Shown here: positions 33,365 through 44,379 of the stretch, piece by piece
Layout: the number at the start of each line of letters is the position of its first letter
How positions within the stretch are numbered: position 1 is the first letter of the stretch
Source: Ulva prolifera
Taxonomy: Eukaryota; Chlorophyta; Ulvophyceae; Ulvales; Ulvaceae
Direction of reading: 5' to 3'
Length of the DNA stretch: 64,000 nucleotides
NCBI GenBank assembly: GCA_023078555.1
Contig: CM041198.1
Span: 4,347,354 to 4,411,353, forward strand
The notes under the pieces: generated by a model
Told to the model about the DNA's origin: nothing
The model's input: the letters and a program-made list of their open reading frames with translations, nothing else
Databases searched by the model: none
Translations under genes and position numbers: made by a program

Positions 33365-33950
33365 CCTCGTGAAGTGGTCTAACCGGCGCCGTGCTTGCAG
33401 TCTCCCCAAGACCCCATGAGTGAACTACGAGAGGCGCTGGGTATACTGGAGACGGATCAAGGTGACACTGCCGGCGGGGAGTAGGATGCCTGTATATTTG
33501 TTGGGGGTACTTTGCAGTGTGGTGGGTGTGGTAGCGTGGGGATGCGAGGCGGCACGACACGGAGCTGTAACCTGCAGTCCGTGTATACCTATGCAGGAAG
33601 TGGTGAATGTTGCCATAAGCAGGTACATCTGTCCGCGTGTATCGCATGTCCGCTGTGTGTGTTACAATCTGCGTATGACTCTGATGTGTCGGTCGTTTCT
33701 GCTACAACCACAGCCGCCTTTACAACATCAGACACCTACTGATCAACGCAGTTGTTGTACTCAACATGCGCATTCTATGCACTCACCGCCTGAGGCTTGG
33801 TAATGATATTTGGAATAGGGTTTTGTACTCGGCGTTCATGGCCTCCGCCGGCTTCTGTACAGTGGGGGCAATATCAGGCCACAATGTCGTCCTGAAGCAG
33901 TGCCTGCAGACAGATGCTCCCGCGTCAGAAGACATGCCAACTACTGACAG
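33365..33950. other. no gene recognised
   Basis: Short overlapping frames only. A plus-strand frame at 33,766-33,957 could be an exon, but nothing supports it. Confidence 0.4.
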
Positions 33951-36230
33951 TCACTGAACACGGACACGCACGTCGTACATGCATTGCACTGTGAGAGGCA
34001 AGTGGTGTCCGGAGCGGTTCCGTAGTTCCTCTTCGGTGTGGTCCGGGCAGATAGGCTCTGTCAAGTTCACATCCCACCTGGCAACAATTAAGATTCGTCG
34101 GGCCTTCTCGGAGCCTAGGCAACCAACGACATGGCATGCATGCCCCTTATTCTCCCATTCCTGTAAAAGGATCCGTGCCATGAGGATACGGTATATCACA
34201 ACATGCTCCGCCTTCAACACCTTCAGCCGGCTGACAGCCCCCCTATCCACGGAGGACCCATCGCTGGGCGAAAGTACTGTCACGTTATGGCGACCCTGGT
34301 CGCACTGTTTAATGGCGTCACCCACCGCCTCTGCCATCAGGCAGGTGAAGACCCCGCAATCATATGTATTCCGCTGTTCAGGAACACCTTTCACCTGCAC
34401 ACCCCGCCTTTGTTCAGAGGGCCCACTTGTGGCTGGAAGGACTCGTCCGCCACACTGTGATGCGGCGCGAATGACCGGTACAGCGAGGTGACACACAGAT
34501 GAGACGTACAACGCGTAATTTGATGCGGTGCTTCAACTTCAAAGTTGGCAGGGCGCCTTGTTTGGCTCCCCGCTTCGGCTAGAACTTTTGTCGGCCAGGT
34601 GTAGAGAAACCCTCGGGCAGCTGTGTAAGGGGGGGGGGAGGGGGTTTTGGGGGGGATCTTCACATGCACAGTTAAAAGTGCAAACAATGGTACTGGGGGT
34701 CGCACTTGGCGAGTAAACCACTGCACATGCCGAATGCTGTCCCGTTGGCACCGGGATGAGGAGGCATCTCGAGTTCAGTGCTTCCGCCCTCTGCAGCCAC
34801 TTGATGAGGTGGATCAGCATACTACGAACCTCAGGGTCACTGCTAGGGTCACGGGTGACCAGTCCTGCAATGTGGAATGACGCGACCGCAATGACCCCCG
34901 GTCCGGCCAGGACAGACGCCTTGACTACCACATACTGGATCGGGGTGGAGCGGAGCCACTCCATTACCCAGAACTGCCGGAGTGATCGAAATCGACAGTC
35001 ACTTTCGTGCTACCGAAATCTGCCAGGTGCACTTCAACACTCATCACGCTAGTGCTGCCTGAAGGACGCTCCAGGTCTTCCGAGCCGAACTTGTGGCCGC
35101 GGAGGAGGTTCCCCGTGGGGGCCACATGCGACATTTCTGCGGCCAGCCGCTTCAGCGGGCGGGCATCCGACCTCTCCGTGGCCCGGTTCATAGGCTGTCC
35201 CCCTCCCCCGCCCCCCGGTGGCAACAAGCTCTTTGGGGGCAAGGGCCCCTTGCCCACGGCGGATGGGCGAGCTGCACCTTCCCCACCGTCTGGGGTGTTC
35301 ACCTCCATCGGCACAGCGCCTCTGGCTACCTGGCGCTGCGAAGCCGATGCGGGCCCGTGAGGATCCTGGGCGGCCGCAGCCTGTACTACGCCGTGGCCCC
35401 GCCGCCTGGGCTGGGCTGGTTGCATCACTGCACGCCCAGAAGTAGCAGCCCCCTTTGCCTTGCGGGCCGCGCACTCCCGTCGAACCAGCTGGGCTGCTTG
35501 CGGTTTTGCCGCGGCGGCACGTTCTGCTGCCTCCACGACCCGGGGGATGTCGGGGGGTGTTGCCTGGCGGGCCGGCACCGTTGTCCCTACAGCGCTCTGG
35601 CCACAGGATTCTGTCCTCTCGGGAGGGCCAGGCTCGGGGGCCCGCGGTGACCCAGCTGACATGACACCACCCTGCAAGGCCGATGGTTGGGCACCCTGGG
35701 GTGTGAGCTGCGGCGGTAATACTGGCGCCGTTAGGCGGCCCTCGATGACCACCTGTTTGGGCCACATTGGAGTGGCATGTTGGGCGCTGGCCTGCAGCCT
35801 ATCCCACCATGCTGCAGTCGGCCCGGCACCGATGGTCATCCGGAGGCGAAGCAAAAGCCCTGCCATGGTCTCGTCGGGGCCTTGGGTTGTGGCGACGGAC
35901 ATGTACACCATGATGGCATGCAGCCCGCACGGTGCTTCTGACAGGATAGCCTGCTGAAACGCGGCTTCTCGCATCTTGACCCATAGCAGCTTTAAATGGT
36001 GCGTAGAGGCTAGGTATGGAGTGCTCGCGTCCGCTACGTCTTTGTGTTAGTACCCTTCCCATAGATGAGAAGCTCGCCATAATCCTGGACTCCGCATTTT
36101 GGTCGCCGGCAAGGATGGTATCTATCGTAGCTACGTCGTAAGCTGTCAAAACCCAGTCTGGTTCCATCATGTCCACCGGAAAGCCGTGTGGCCCGTCCAT
36201 GACTAGCGACGGAATACGTTGGCCGGGAAC
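33951..36230 (-). CDS. Ulp1/C48-like cysteine protease gene (several exons or frames)
   Basis: The C-terminal part (34511-33951) carries GVPEQRNTYDCGVFTC, the Gln and Cys motif of Ulp1-type (C48) SUMO-protease folds; the Cys codon is near 34,357. Upstream (34,964-34,650), LLIPVPTGQHSACAVVYS gives a candidate catalytic His near 34,736; most family members have Trp after this His. A long frame at 35974-34964 is a Pro/Ala/Gly-rich, probably disordered region with a basic cluster (RPLKRLA). Before it, 36200-35880 encodes DWVLTAYDVATIDTILAGD. The pieces change frame, so introns or frameshifts are needed. Ulp1 domains occur in host SUMO proteases and as genes of some DNA transposons; I cannot tell which this is. 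Confidence 0.5.
34629..34655 (+). repeat. G-run with quadruplex potential
   Basis: The plus strand has runs of about 10, 5 and 7 G separated by a and tttt. It lies in the predicted non-coding part of the Ulp1-like gene, between the His and Cys blocks. Confidence 0.7.
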
Positions 36231-36239
36231 CCATAACCC

Positions 36240-37684
36240 CGCGACACTTCCTTCACGAATTTATAAAAAGTAGGCTCATATTGTTGCCTGCTATCTAATT
36301 CAGTGAGGTATGATTTCAGAGTTTCCTTGGAGATCGTGGAAATGGACAATGTCATCGGAATGACTCACGGACCCTGGGCTCCCACCTCGAACGACACTGG
36401 GTGCTAATACTACACAAGCAGGAACGAGAATGACGATCATAATTGCGGTGTGTTCAGTGACATCATAAATTGTACGCTTTGGTCTCACAGGCGCTTTGTG
36501 CCAAGACTGAGGTGGGGTATGTGCCTCATCGCAGGAAGGTTACCTTTCTCAGGCCCACCGATGCGGCGGACACGATATCGTGGCGCGGAGCAAGTGAGGC
36601 CATCAGGAAGTCAACAGGGCCTCAATCGGTGCAGCGTAATACCCATGTGGACAGCAGAGCTCCGCTGGTACAAACGTGTGAGGATTCATATTTGAGCTGT
36701 AGTACAGGATTCTGCTTGCCATAGCAGCGTCCCGCACGTCCGACTGTCGTATTCTTAGATCGCGTCGCCACCACACAAAATCGTCATCGAAGAAGAACAA
36801 TTTCTTGGTGAAGACATGATCCCCGCAATATCCCTTTGTAACAACCAGCGTATAACTCAAAGTAATGGTCATACGGCTCAAGTAATTCGGAGCCGTGAAA
36901 TGCACTCAGGTGTGAATGCATACACACATTTGTGACATGCCAATCAATGTCTCCATGCAGAGAATTCTGGGTCACCATTCACGCAAGATGTTGGGTTGAT
37001 AACAAACCTTTGCGCCATCAACAGCGCAAATGAATGCGCGCTATCAATTCACTCATATCACTTGCCGCAAACGTGATCATTCTCATGTAACATGAGATGA
37101 CCTTGCCTAGTGTATCTATTGAGCTCGTTGCACTCCTCAACACCTCTTGCAAGTCACCCTTCCGCCCGTCCGGAAAGGACCCACCTGGAAGTCTACACAC
37201 AGGAGGAATTGTCACAAGATGTGAAGATCACAAATTCCTGTAGAGTCCAAACCGATACCCCCGCAAACATCACCGCTGATGACATCAAATCCCCACGTAA
37301 TCCTAGTTCGAGACCGTTACCCACAAGTAAAGGCAAGCAAGACGGTAGGGCTTGCGCACATTCTTCGAGTTATCTACAGATCGCATACCAACACGTATAC
37401 CAATTACACATTTACAACTCCCTTTTGCTCGGATACCCGAAGCTTGACATGCTCGCCCGCTGCATGTAGGCCCCGCACATCCATTCGACGGTATTAAGAT
37501 GTACCAGATCGAGTTTGTATCCTGCACATTGAGATAGTGCTTTTAATATCGTGTACGGCCTTGGAGCACAAGACTTCCTCCACAGTTTTCTGCACTTGCC
37601 GCAATCTGAACTCCGCGCACCTATGTGGATGTCATTTTCATCGTGATGTGGCGTAGAGAAGTTTCGGCGTATGGCGTCACACGC
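36240..37684. other. no gene recognised
   Basis: Short frames only, on both strands, without motifs. No repeat shared with other parts of the window was seen. Confidence 0.45.
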
Positions 37685-38585
37685 TTATTTTTTGGTCTTG
37701 ACATTAGACAGGCTTTCACGATTTAAGTCGTTATACAAGGTGGCATTGGATATCACCTGGTTGACTACACAGGAAATGTAAGGAAGGCAAGGTAGGGAGT
37801 GTGTTGCTATAGTGAGTAACTCAAGTGCCATATGCAGAGGGTATGCACGACCTGAGAAACATGAACAATCCTGCAGAGGGGGTACACAAGCACATTTCAA
37901 CAACATGCACTTCGGGTTGGGTAGTGGTTCAGGGTACACAATGTCAGAGCGGCTGTCAAGACCGCACCTTTGTCAATACTGGCGGAAGCCGCTGAACTGG
38001 CTGCACTGGATACCGTCTGGAATGTTGCAACTTTTGGGAATGTTGAGAATCGCACGGACTACATCGACGTTCAAGTCACTGCGAAGTATCTTTGAGATTG
38101 AGTTTTGGAACAATGTCGGCATGCTACGACACGCATCTTCTTGTAGCTTGAAGCTTGAGTACAGGACAACGAGTGCTGATGTACAGCAGTTGAAAGTTAC
38201 TATAGAGGTGCCTTGATCGTTACAGGGATCGACAGTATTCTGAAAACTCGACAGTTCAGGCGTGCCAGTGGATGACACATTACATATGCCGAAATAATTA
38301 ATGATGTACGATCATATGTTTTCGATACAACCGAGCAGAAATCACAACTTCTCGTGTTATAGATCTAACCGGAGTGCTGGCGCCATGAAGGAACCTAGCG
38401 TCAGCCAAGAATCTGCAGCTTTCTCCCGTCCCACGAGACACGATCGAAAACATGACAATTTTGAGCCTCATTACCAATGTCTGCGCACCTATTGGCAGAG
38501 TTCTAGATGATGGCGTGCGCCCAACTGAGGCGCGCGAGCAGTCCGGCAACACTGTCCGCACGAGCACAGTTCTTCGCTGATACAC
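37685..38585 (-). CDS. possible unidentified multi-exon gene
   Basis: Three minus-strand blocks look coding: about 38,530-38,298 (VMFSIVSRGTGESCRFLAD), 38,278-37,973 (SISKILRSDLNVDVVRAIL) and 37,939-37,685 (NQVISNATLYNDLNRESLS, ending KTKK-TAA). A GT (gtgcggtcttg) follows the middle block. A plus-strand frame overlaps, so the call is weak. I recognise no family. Confidence 0.3.
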
Positions 38586-39042
38586 TCGTTTCGACCGCTT
38601 CAGTCCGCTCGAAATACGTCTGTGGGGACAAATGGTAGCGATGAGACTGCCCAGCGAGCCTTGAAGTTTCTAAGTGTCGATGAACAGTCCCAGCTCGTGG
38701 CAAACAATTTTGGTCCCCAATGCGCAATCCTACGCTATGAAAGCATTAACAGGAGACTCTGACTGCATATTGAACTGATCTGCTTCGTCGCTTGAGTGTA
38801 TGTGCTGGGCCCGCGTATGGAAGGTGAACAAACATGGGTACATGGGTCGCCTTGGTGCTCGGGACTCCGCAACATCTTCGCAGAAATTGCTCGCGCCAAG
38901 CTGTGTTTCCTTGTTAGCCTTTCACCCATCCATTCTTTGAGCAAGGCCTGCTGGTAATACATGGTCCTGTGGACAAAAGGTCATACTACTGGACCGCCAT
39001 TGCCAAATGCCAATTCTTTGATACAACAGGTGATATAATGAC
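38586..39042. other. no gene recognised
   Basis: Unassigned sequence left of the nested LTRs. It lies within the flanks of the Copia solo LTR insertion, so it is probably older DNA. Confidence 0.4.
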
Positions 39043-39385
39043 GCCTCTGTCAGAAAAGCTATCATTTGTGCATGTCAGGACGCGCAGTCCTTATTCAGGT
39101 CAGGTCAGGACAGCCAACATCTCATACCTGCTGCGCACAGAGGTAGAACCGAGAGATGCTGAAGGGAAGTGCTAGTACCGGGAAACAGTAAAGAGAATGG
39201 TTACAGATCTCAGTGTGCACATGCTTATATGCACACTGAACACACAAGGTTACGGCGGGAAACCCTCGCGGGATCTCTCTCACTACATCGAGACAATCAC
39301 GGCTGGCGGCTTACCCTTGCACTGGATCCGCGGATCGTCCGTGCATGGGTGCACCTGTCACCACACTGCTGCCCGCAGGCTCATG

Positions 39386-40410
39386 TGTCTAGGACTAGTT
39401 GTCCGTGGTCACTGAGCGGACCTCGATGTGCTTGATGCTGGGAAGTTGGAGGGATATGGCTCCGGCGCGGGGACCGATATGAGCACTAGAAGTTTATGAC
39501 AAGAGAGTCAAGGTTAAGAATGCGTGATAGTCAAAATCAGAACAGAGTGCATAAATGGTTGCGCCCCATCCGACCAGTAACTACTGTGTCGGACCCAACA
39601 AGCGCACAGTATAAATACTGTTGTGAACGCGCCCAGGACTACCCCCTGCTAAGGCTGGCCTCGCCAAGATGTCGCACAAAATGCGAGCACCTCAATGATA
39701 TCCCGATCATCTGCGGGAACATCAGTAAGTTGTGGTGTATAAGTGTATGTATACGACTTTAAACGCTGAGCGCGCGGAGTCTGTGCTGTTGTGCCATGCA
39801 TGCCGGACAATGAGGATTCGTGACCTATGAGTCCCGATATCCTGGGGTCGGAGTATAACGGGCATGCCGGAAAAGATGAGTCCGACACTTTTTGAGTACA
39901 TTCTGTGTTCCACCTTGGCTCGAGCCGCCACGGTGCGTGACGCAAGGGCTTGGGCTGTGATCTGCCCGTAGCCTGTGCACACTAGCGCATGCATTGTTGA
40001 GTCTGACATGTGAGCATGTGAACCTGAGAAGTTCACAGAGCGCAGCATAGTCGCCCAGCAAGCAAGTAGTGTTATAAGCACCTAATTAAAGCGCTCTAAG
40101 TTGTGTTCTTGTGCATGTTTAAGCGCACTTCCAATTTGAGATCGAATCGTTCTGTCGTTAGCGCAATTGTGATAATGATTGAGCTGGTCAACATTGTGCA
40201 CTCGTAGCCACATCGAGCGTCAGCGCACGATGCTTTGTATGCTCGCATTTCGTGTGCACAATCTTTCAAAATTTTCAGACACGAACATGAGGTTGTACAT
40301 GAGTTGTACATTGTGAATTTCATGATCAATAATTTTGCAAAGTTGTGCACATCAAACGCAACTAGTTATGATGCCCAGCCTGCGCCAGAGTGAGGTGCCA
40401 CCTCACGACA
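39386..40410 (-). repeat. Gypsy family-2 solo LTR nested in the Copia LTR
   Basis: It has termini TGTC..GACA and is 1,025 bp long, flanked by the 5-bp duplication tcatg (39381-39385 and 40411-40415). It is closely similar to the LTR at 24892-25903. It carries the palindromic TATA at 39607-39620 and the terminal hairpin at 40390-40406. Confidence 0.92.
39607..39620 (-). promoter_or_regulatory. palindromic TATA box in the solo LTR
   Basis: cagtataaatactg is the same as in the 24892 LTR. It is the candidate core promoter of the LTR. Confidence 0.55.
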
Positions 40411-40430
40411 TCATGCATTGTGACAGCCTC

Positions 40431-40980
40431 GGCTGCAGCGACATCCGCATGGTTGGGCCCTCTTCTTGTGTCTATTTATGGCGGTACAATCTGTTGTCAT
40501 AGTGGACTTGTGGTTCTTTGATGGCCATTCCTATGGGCGTGCCTTTGACTCATCATTGGTTTCCAAGAGCGTGAGAAGGAACCGTCCAATGACAACCCAA
40601 GTTCCACAGGTAGCGGCCCCAGGTGAGCTTGCAAACGGTCCAATCAAGCAGAGACTAGGTTCTGCAATATCAGAGTGCTGCCAGACATTCCCCTGCCACA
40701 TCGTCTGCAACGTCAGTGGTCAAAGGTGTCTGCGCCTGGACCAGCGGCTCCGTGTTAGTTGATGCTGTTGCGCTGGATGTCTGCTGCTCTGTTGTTCTTT
40801 ACAGAGTGATGTGTGTTGCTCTATGCTGATCTACTGTCCTGTACAGAGCACAACAATTCATGCTATTGCACTGCATGTGTGCGTCGCGTCATCACACACA
40901 CATCCCGTGTTGGTGTCATGTGTGCCGCCGCGGGGCGTCATCACACACACATTCTGCAACGCCGAACGCCGGTCACCGCC
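40431..40980. other. no gene recognised
   Basis: A plus-strand frame of 98 codons (40,466-40,762) shows no motif. Near 40,880-40,960 the phrase gcgtcatcacacacacat occurs twice. Confidence 0.4.
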
Positions 40981-41178
40981 CGCGCTCGCCACGGGGCCTG
41001 CCGCAAGGCCCGCCCCCACATCGCCAGCACCCGTCGCGGCCGCCCACACCCCAGTCGCCGCCGGCGGCCGCCCCGGGGCCGCCCCCCCCCGTCGCCGGGG
41101 TCCCCCGGACGCGCCTCGGGGCCCCCTGTAGCCACGCCGCCCCGAAACGCCCCCGCGGCCCCCCGCCGCCCCCCCGCC
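40981..41178 (+). repeat. C-rich low-complexity tract
   Basis: About 200 bp of mostly C and G (many ccgcc, cccc and gccgcc runs), very different from the flanks. The Copia solo LTR starts right at its edge, and its target duplication is ccgcc. Confidence 0.8.
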
Positions 41179-41526
41179 TGTCAGAGAAGCTATCAAATGT
41201 GCAGGGCGGACGCGCAGTCCTCGTTCAAGTCAGGTCAGGACAACCAGCATCTCGTACCTGCTGCGCACAGAGGTATAACCGAGAGATGCTGAAAGGAGAG
41301 TGCTAATACCGTGAAACAGTAAAGAGAATGGTTACAGATCTCAGTGTGCACGAGCTTATATGCACACTGAGCACTCAAAGCTACGGCGGGAAACCCTCGC
41401 GGGATCTCTCTCACTACATCGAGACAATCTCGACTGGCGGCTTACCCCTGCACTAGATCCGCGGATCGTCCGTGCATGGGTGCACCTGTCACCACACTGC
41501 TGCCCGCAGGCTCATGCATTGTGACA
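41179..41526 (-). repeat. Copia solo LTR (348 bp) with 5-bp target duplication
   Basis: It has termini TGTCA..TGACA and the same length as the 7344-7691 LTR. The flanks are ccgcc at 41174-41178 and at 41527-41531. Confidence 0.92.
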
Positions 41527-41654
41527 CCGCCGCCTCAGCGGAAGGTCTCGGCCGCCGCAAAAGAGTCTCCGGACGTCATTATATGTAAGAAAAGGATTAG
41601 GTGATCCTCCACATTCCCATTGGATCAGATGTGGCTGATCCTGATGGATTGATC

Positions 41655-41935
41655 TCTTGTGACATTTTTACACTGACACCCCCATCTGTGCCTGCTTGTA
41701 ACATTTTTACACTGACACGGTCGTGTGTCTGTGCCTGCTTGTGACATTTTGTACACCGACACGGTTGTGCCTGTGCCTGCTTGTAACATTTTTGTACACT
41801 GACACCCCCATCTGTGCCTGCTTGTAACATTTTTACACTGACACGGTCGTGTGTCTGTGCCTGCTTGTGACATTTTGTACACCGACACGGTTGTGCCTGT
41901 GCCTGCTTGTAACATTTTTGTACACTGACACGGTT
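41655..41935. repeat. minisatellite with 126-bp higher-order period (3 x ~42 bp)
   Basis: Monomers of about 42 bp share cctgcttgtaacattttt and a gacac core. Three kinds (followed by cccccat, cggtcgtgtgt and cggttgtgcctg) alternate in fixed order, so gacaccccca recurs at 41675 and 41801, exactly 126 bp apart. The two 126-bp blocks are nearly identical. Confidence 0.85.
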
Positions 41936-42041
41936 GTGCTACCGCTCTGCATCTGCAGTCGCGATTGTAAGAACGTTGCAGCATCGATGCAGGACCATCA
42001 GGCGTTCGAACCAATGTATCTGCAGTCTGCTGTTACAGCCT

Positions 42042-42417
42042 GCCTGCATTGTGAATGGTTGCGTCTGTGTCTGGTCATCTCTTACACACACCGATTCACC
42101 TGCCTCCGTTCGCTCTGTATCTGCAGTCTGCTGTTACAGCCCGCCTGCACTTTGACACAAGTTGTGTCAAGTAACATTTGTGCGTGTGTGTGCAAGCCCC
42201 CGTGAGCGCCGCCAGCCTTGTGCTGCCAAGCATGAAAAAAACCCGAAGTGCTTGTCCCTTTCTCATCGCTGCAAGATAATCCGGCGTGTGCGGCGTCACA
42301 ACTGTGAGCCTCCAAACAAACTAGATTCCAAGCACTTGCCTGCACTGTGAATGGTTGTGTCTGTGTCGGGTCATCTCTTACACACACCGATTCACCTGCC
42401 TCCGTTCGCTATGTATC
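42042..42417. repeat. direct repeat, ~78-bp arms 296 bp apart
   Basis: 42042-42120 and 42338-42416 are nearly the same, both starting gcctgca.tgtgaatggttg and ending at the cgct.tgtat segment. A shorter repeat (ctgcagtctgctgttacagc) also recurs at about 42,020 and 42,120. No coding function is apparent. Confidence 0.75.
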
Positions 42418-42454
42418 CGCATGCGTGTGTAGCGTGTACAGCTGGTGCCTATTA

Positions 42455-44340
42455 TTAAAAAACCTCGTCAATGCCTGTTGCGGCCACCATCTTCCTCGGC
42501 TCTACTGAATGAGCTACTTCTTCGTTGGGATGCGTTTGTACGAGCGGTGAGTCGTTCTGCAAGTTCGTATTGTGCACACGCTGCACACGAGTCGGCAAGG
42601 CCCCCCTCTCGATTGGCAAAACATGGCCCCCACCTTCCGGAAGCGTGGCGAGATCCCCAGACACCGAACCTACCCCATGCGTACCATTCGCATCTTCACA
42701 GCCAGCGCCAAAGGCAAATGCGTGGCCACACTCACCTCATGCGCACTGACATCAACACCCGCATAAACACACCTCGGACTCGATGTAGTGTGGGCCCCTG
42801 CACCCCTACCTAGCACCATCTCGCTTATTTGCCCCGTGCCATGGGCCCACTGTGCTAAACGCGCATCGCTCGGATCACCCCCCATATATGGAGTGGAATC
42901 AAACACGGGCAATGATGGTGACAACGACGGCAACTCGGTCGCATGACGATCGCCCTCGTCGGGGGCATCCAATACTGCTTGGTGTGCACATCCCCCCACA
43001 AGCTGGGTGAGAGCCGCGGCCGCGGGCGCGGAACCTCGCAACACGCTCGAGAAAACCCGCACGATGGCACTCATACAACAACACTGTGGCATGGCTTGCC
43101 ATCGAACCATCCGACGTCAGCAATGCAGCAAAGCCCGGCCCCTCGAGGAACCCTCCAAGAATTCCGCACCGCTACTGCATCTCCGCGGCCGCACTCTTCA
43201 CTCCTCTCCATGTCGAACGCTTCCGCGCTGCGGCACGTCTTGTCTCCAAACACGAGATCTTCATACGATGGAAGTTGGTATCGGAGCCGTTGGCCCTGCG
43301 GGCAAGCGCACGTGCACGAGCGTCGCGGTCCCCCGCTCCGTCTTCCAAAGGAGCCTCATCGGTCATCGTGGCCTCAGAGTCCGACATATCATCACGCCCG
43401 TCCCGCCTGCGCTTCTTGTCTGCCCTCGGGTACTGCGTACTTGCGCGTCCAGGGTCGCCATCACGTCCGGCATGCAACGCATCGAGATTCAGCGTGTGCT
43501 CGAATCTCATGGCGACCATCCCAAAATTCGCAGATTCCCATGTCGCCCTTTACCAACCACAACTGAAGCACTGTTTGAGATGCTAAGTGTGTAACATGAA
43601 GCAACAATAAATTATCACGGGAGGTTGTCACACCACAGTTTGCATGTATAGCAAATGTAAATGCAACGTGCATCTTTCGCCATTCGATCGCACCTCGTGA
43701 ATATCCGAGGCTCGAGGTCACTCGACAACACCGTCCGCAACCGCAAATCGATGTCCTTTTCAACCAACGAAAAAGTCGGCAGACCGATGCGCGGCAATAC
43801 ATGCTTCTTCCGAGAGTAGATAAGTATGCTCACAAGATCGTAAACGGGCTGATCGCCTTGGGGAACCGCTTCAATGATCCGAGTGAATGCAATCGACCCT
43901 ACGTCGGAAAACGCGTCGCCTGCACGAGAGCACACGCTCACATGGAACATTACAAAGAAGCACGCATTCAAGACTGGCAGTGTGGACCCGCACATTCAAC
44001 TGTGATGCTGAGGACAGCGAAAACGGTGCCGAAGACGACCTTAGCCTCGAATAACATCGCCCCGCCTGGGTACTTGCTCTCCTCCGTGTAGACCAGGTGC
44101 CATATGTCGAGAAGCGCAGCGACAAGGGGGTGGTCGGTGGTGTCTTCGTGCAACCCCGCACACACCACTACGTGCGCAAACTCCACAGGCGACTTGAATG
44201 ATACAAGGAGGCCCTGCCCACAGGGATTTTTCCGACGGTCCAAGCGCACAACCACTCCCCGATGCGCACCATGGCCGTCGCGTAGTGCATGAGGAAACCC
44301 ATAAACTACATAAACCGTGCAACACATCGGCATCGCCATC
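42455..44340 (-). CDS. unidentified gene-like sequence (left of the full-length Gypsy element)
   Basis: Several minus-strand blocks look coding: about 44,240-43,968 (SFKSPVEFAHVVVCAGLHE; LVAALLDIWHLVYTEESKY), 43,970-43,640 (DAFSDVGSIAFTRIIEAVP; VEKDIDLRLRTVLSSDLEP) and 43,519-43,172 (basic/acidic, DKKRRRDGRDDMSDSEAT, a likely nuclear localisation signal). 43,110-42,670 (ATELPSLSPSLPVFDSTPY) and 42,664-42,455 follow. Frames change between blocks, so introns are likely. The Gypsy element begins 40 bp upstream; the blocks at 54.3-55.4 kb on its other side have the same strand and could be the 5' part of the same gene. I recognise no family. Confidence 0.4.
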
Positions 44341-44374
44341 AAGAATCAACACCACGGAGTACGCCACATACATA

Positions 44375-44379
44375 TCAAA
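44375..44379. other. target-site duplication, left copy (tcaaa)
   Basis: It is identical to 54266-54270 on the other side of the Gypsy element. Five bp is usual for Ty3/Gypsy integrases. Confidence 0.9.

Larger units (their letters stand above)
39048..40425 (-). mobile_element. Copia solo LTR split by a Gypsy solo LTR
   Basis: The Copia LTR (minus) is in two parts, 39048-39385 and 40416-40425. They add up to 348 bp, the exact length of the other copies. It is flanked by the 5-bp duplication gcctc (39043-39047 and 40426-40430), so it is a solo LTR from a genuine insertion. The break is filled by the Gypsy solo LTR at 39386-40410. Confidence 0.92.

Noticed and set aside
37812-38216. 134-codon plus-strand frame
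   Set aside because: It overlaps a minus-strand frame with better composition and a possible splice site, and has no motif itself.
41655-42417. CRISPR-like array
   Set aside because: Units are directly adjacent and form a higher-order tandem repeat with no unique spacers. The context is eukaryotic.
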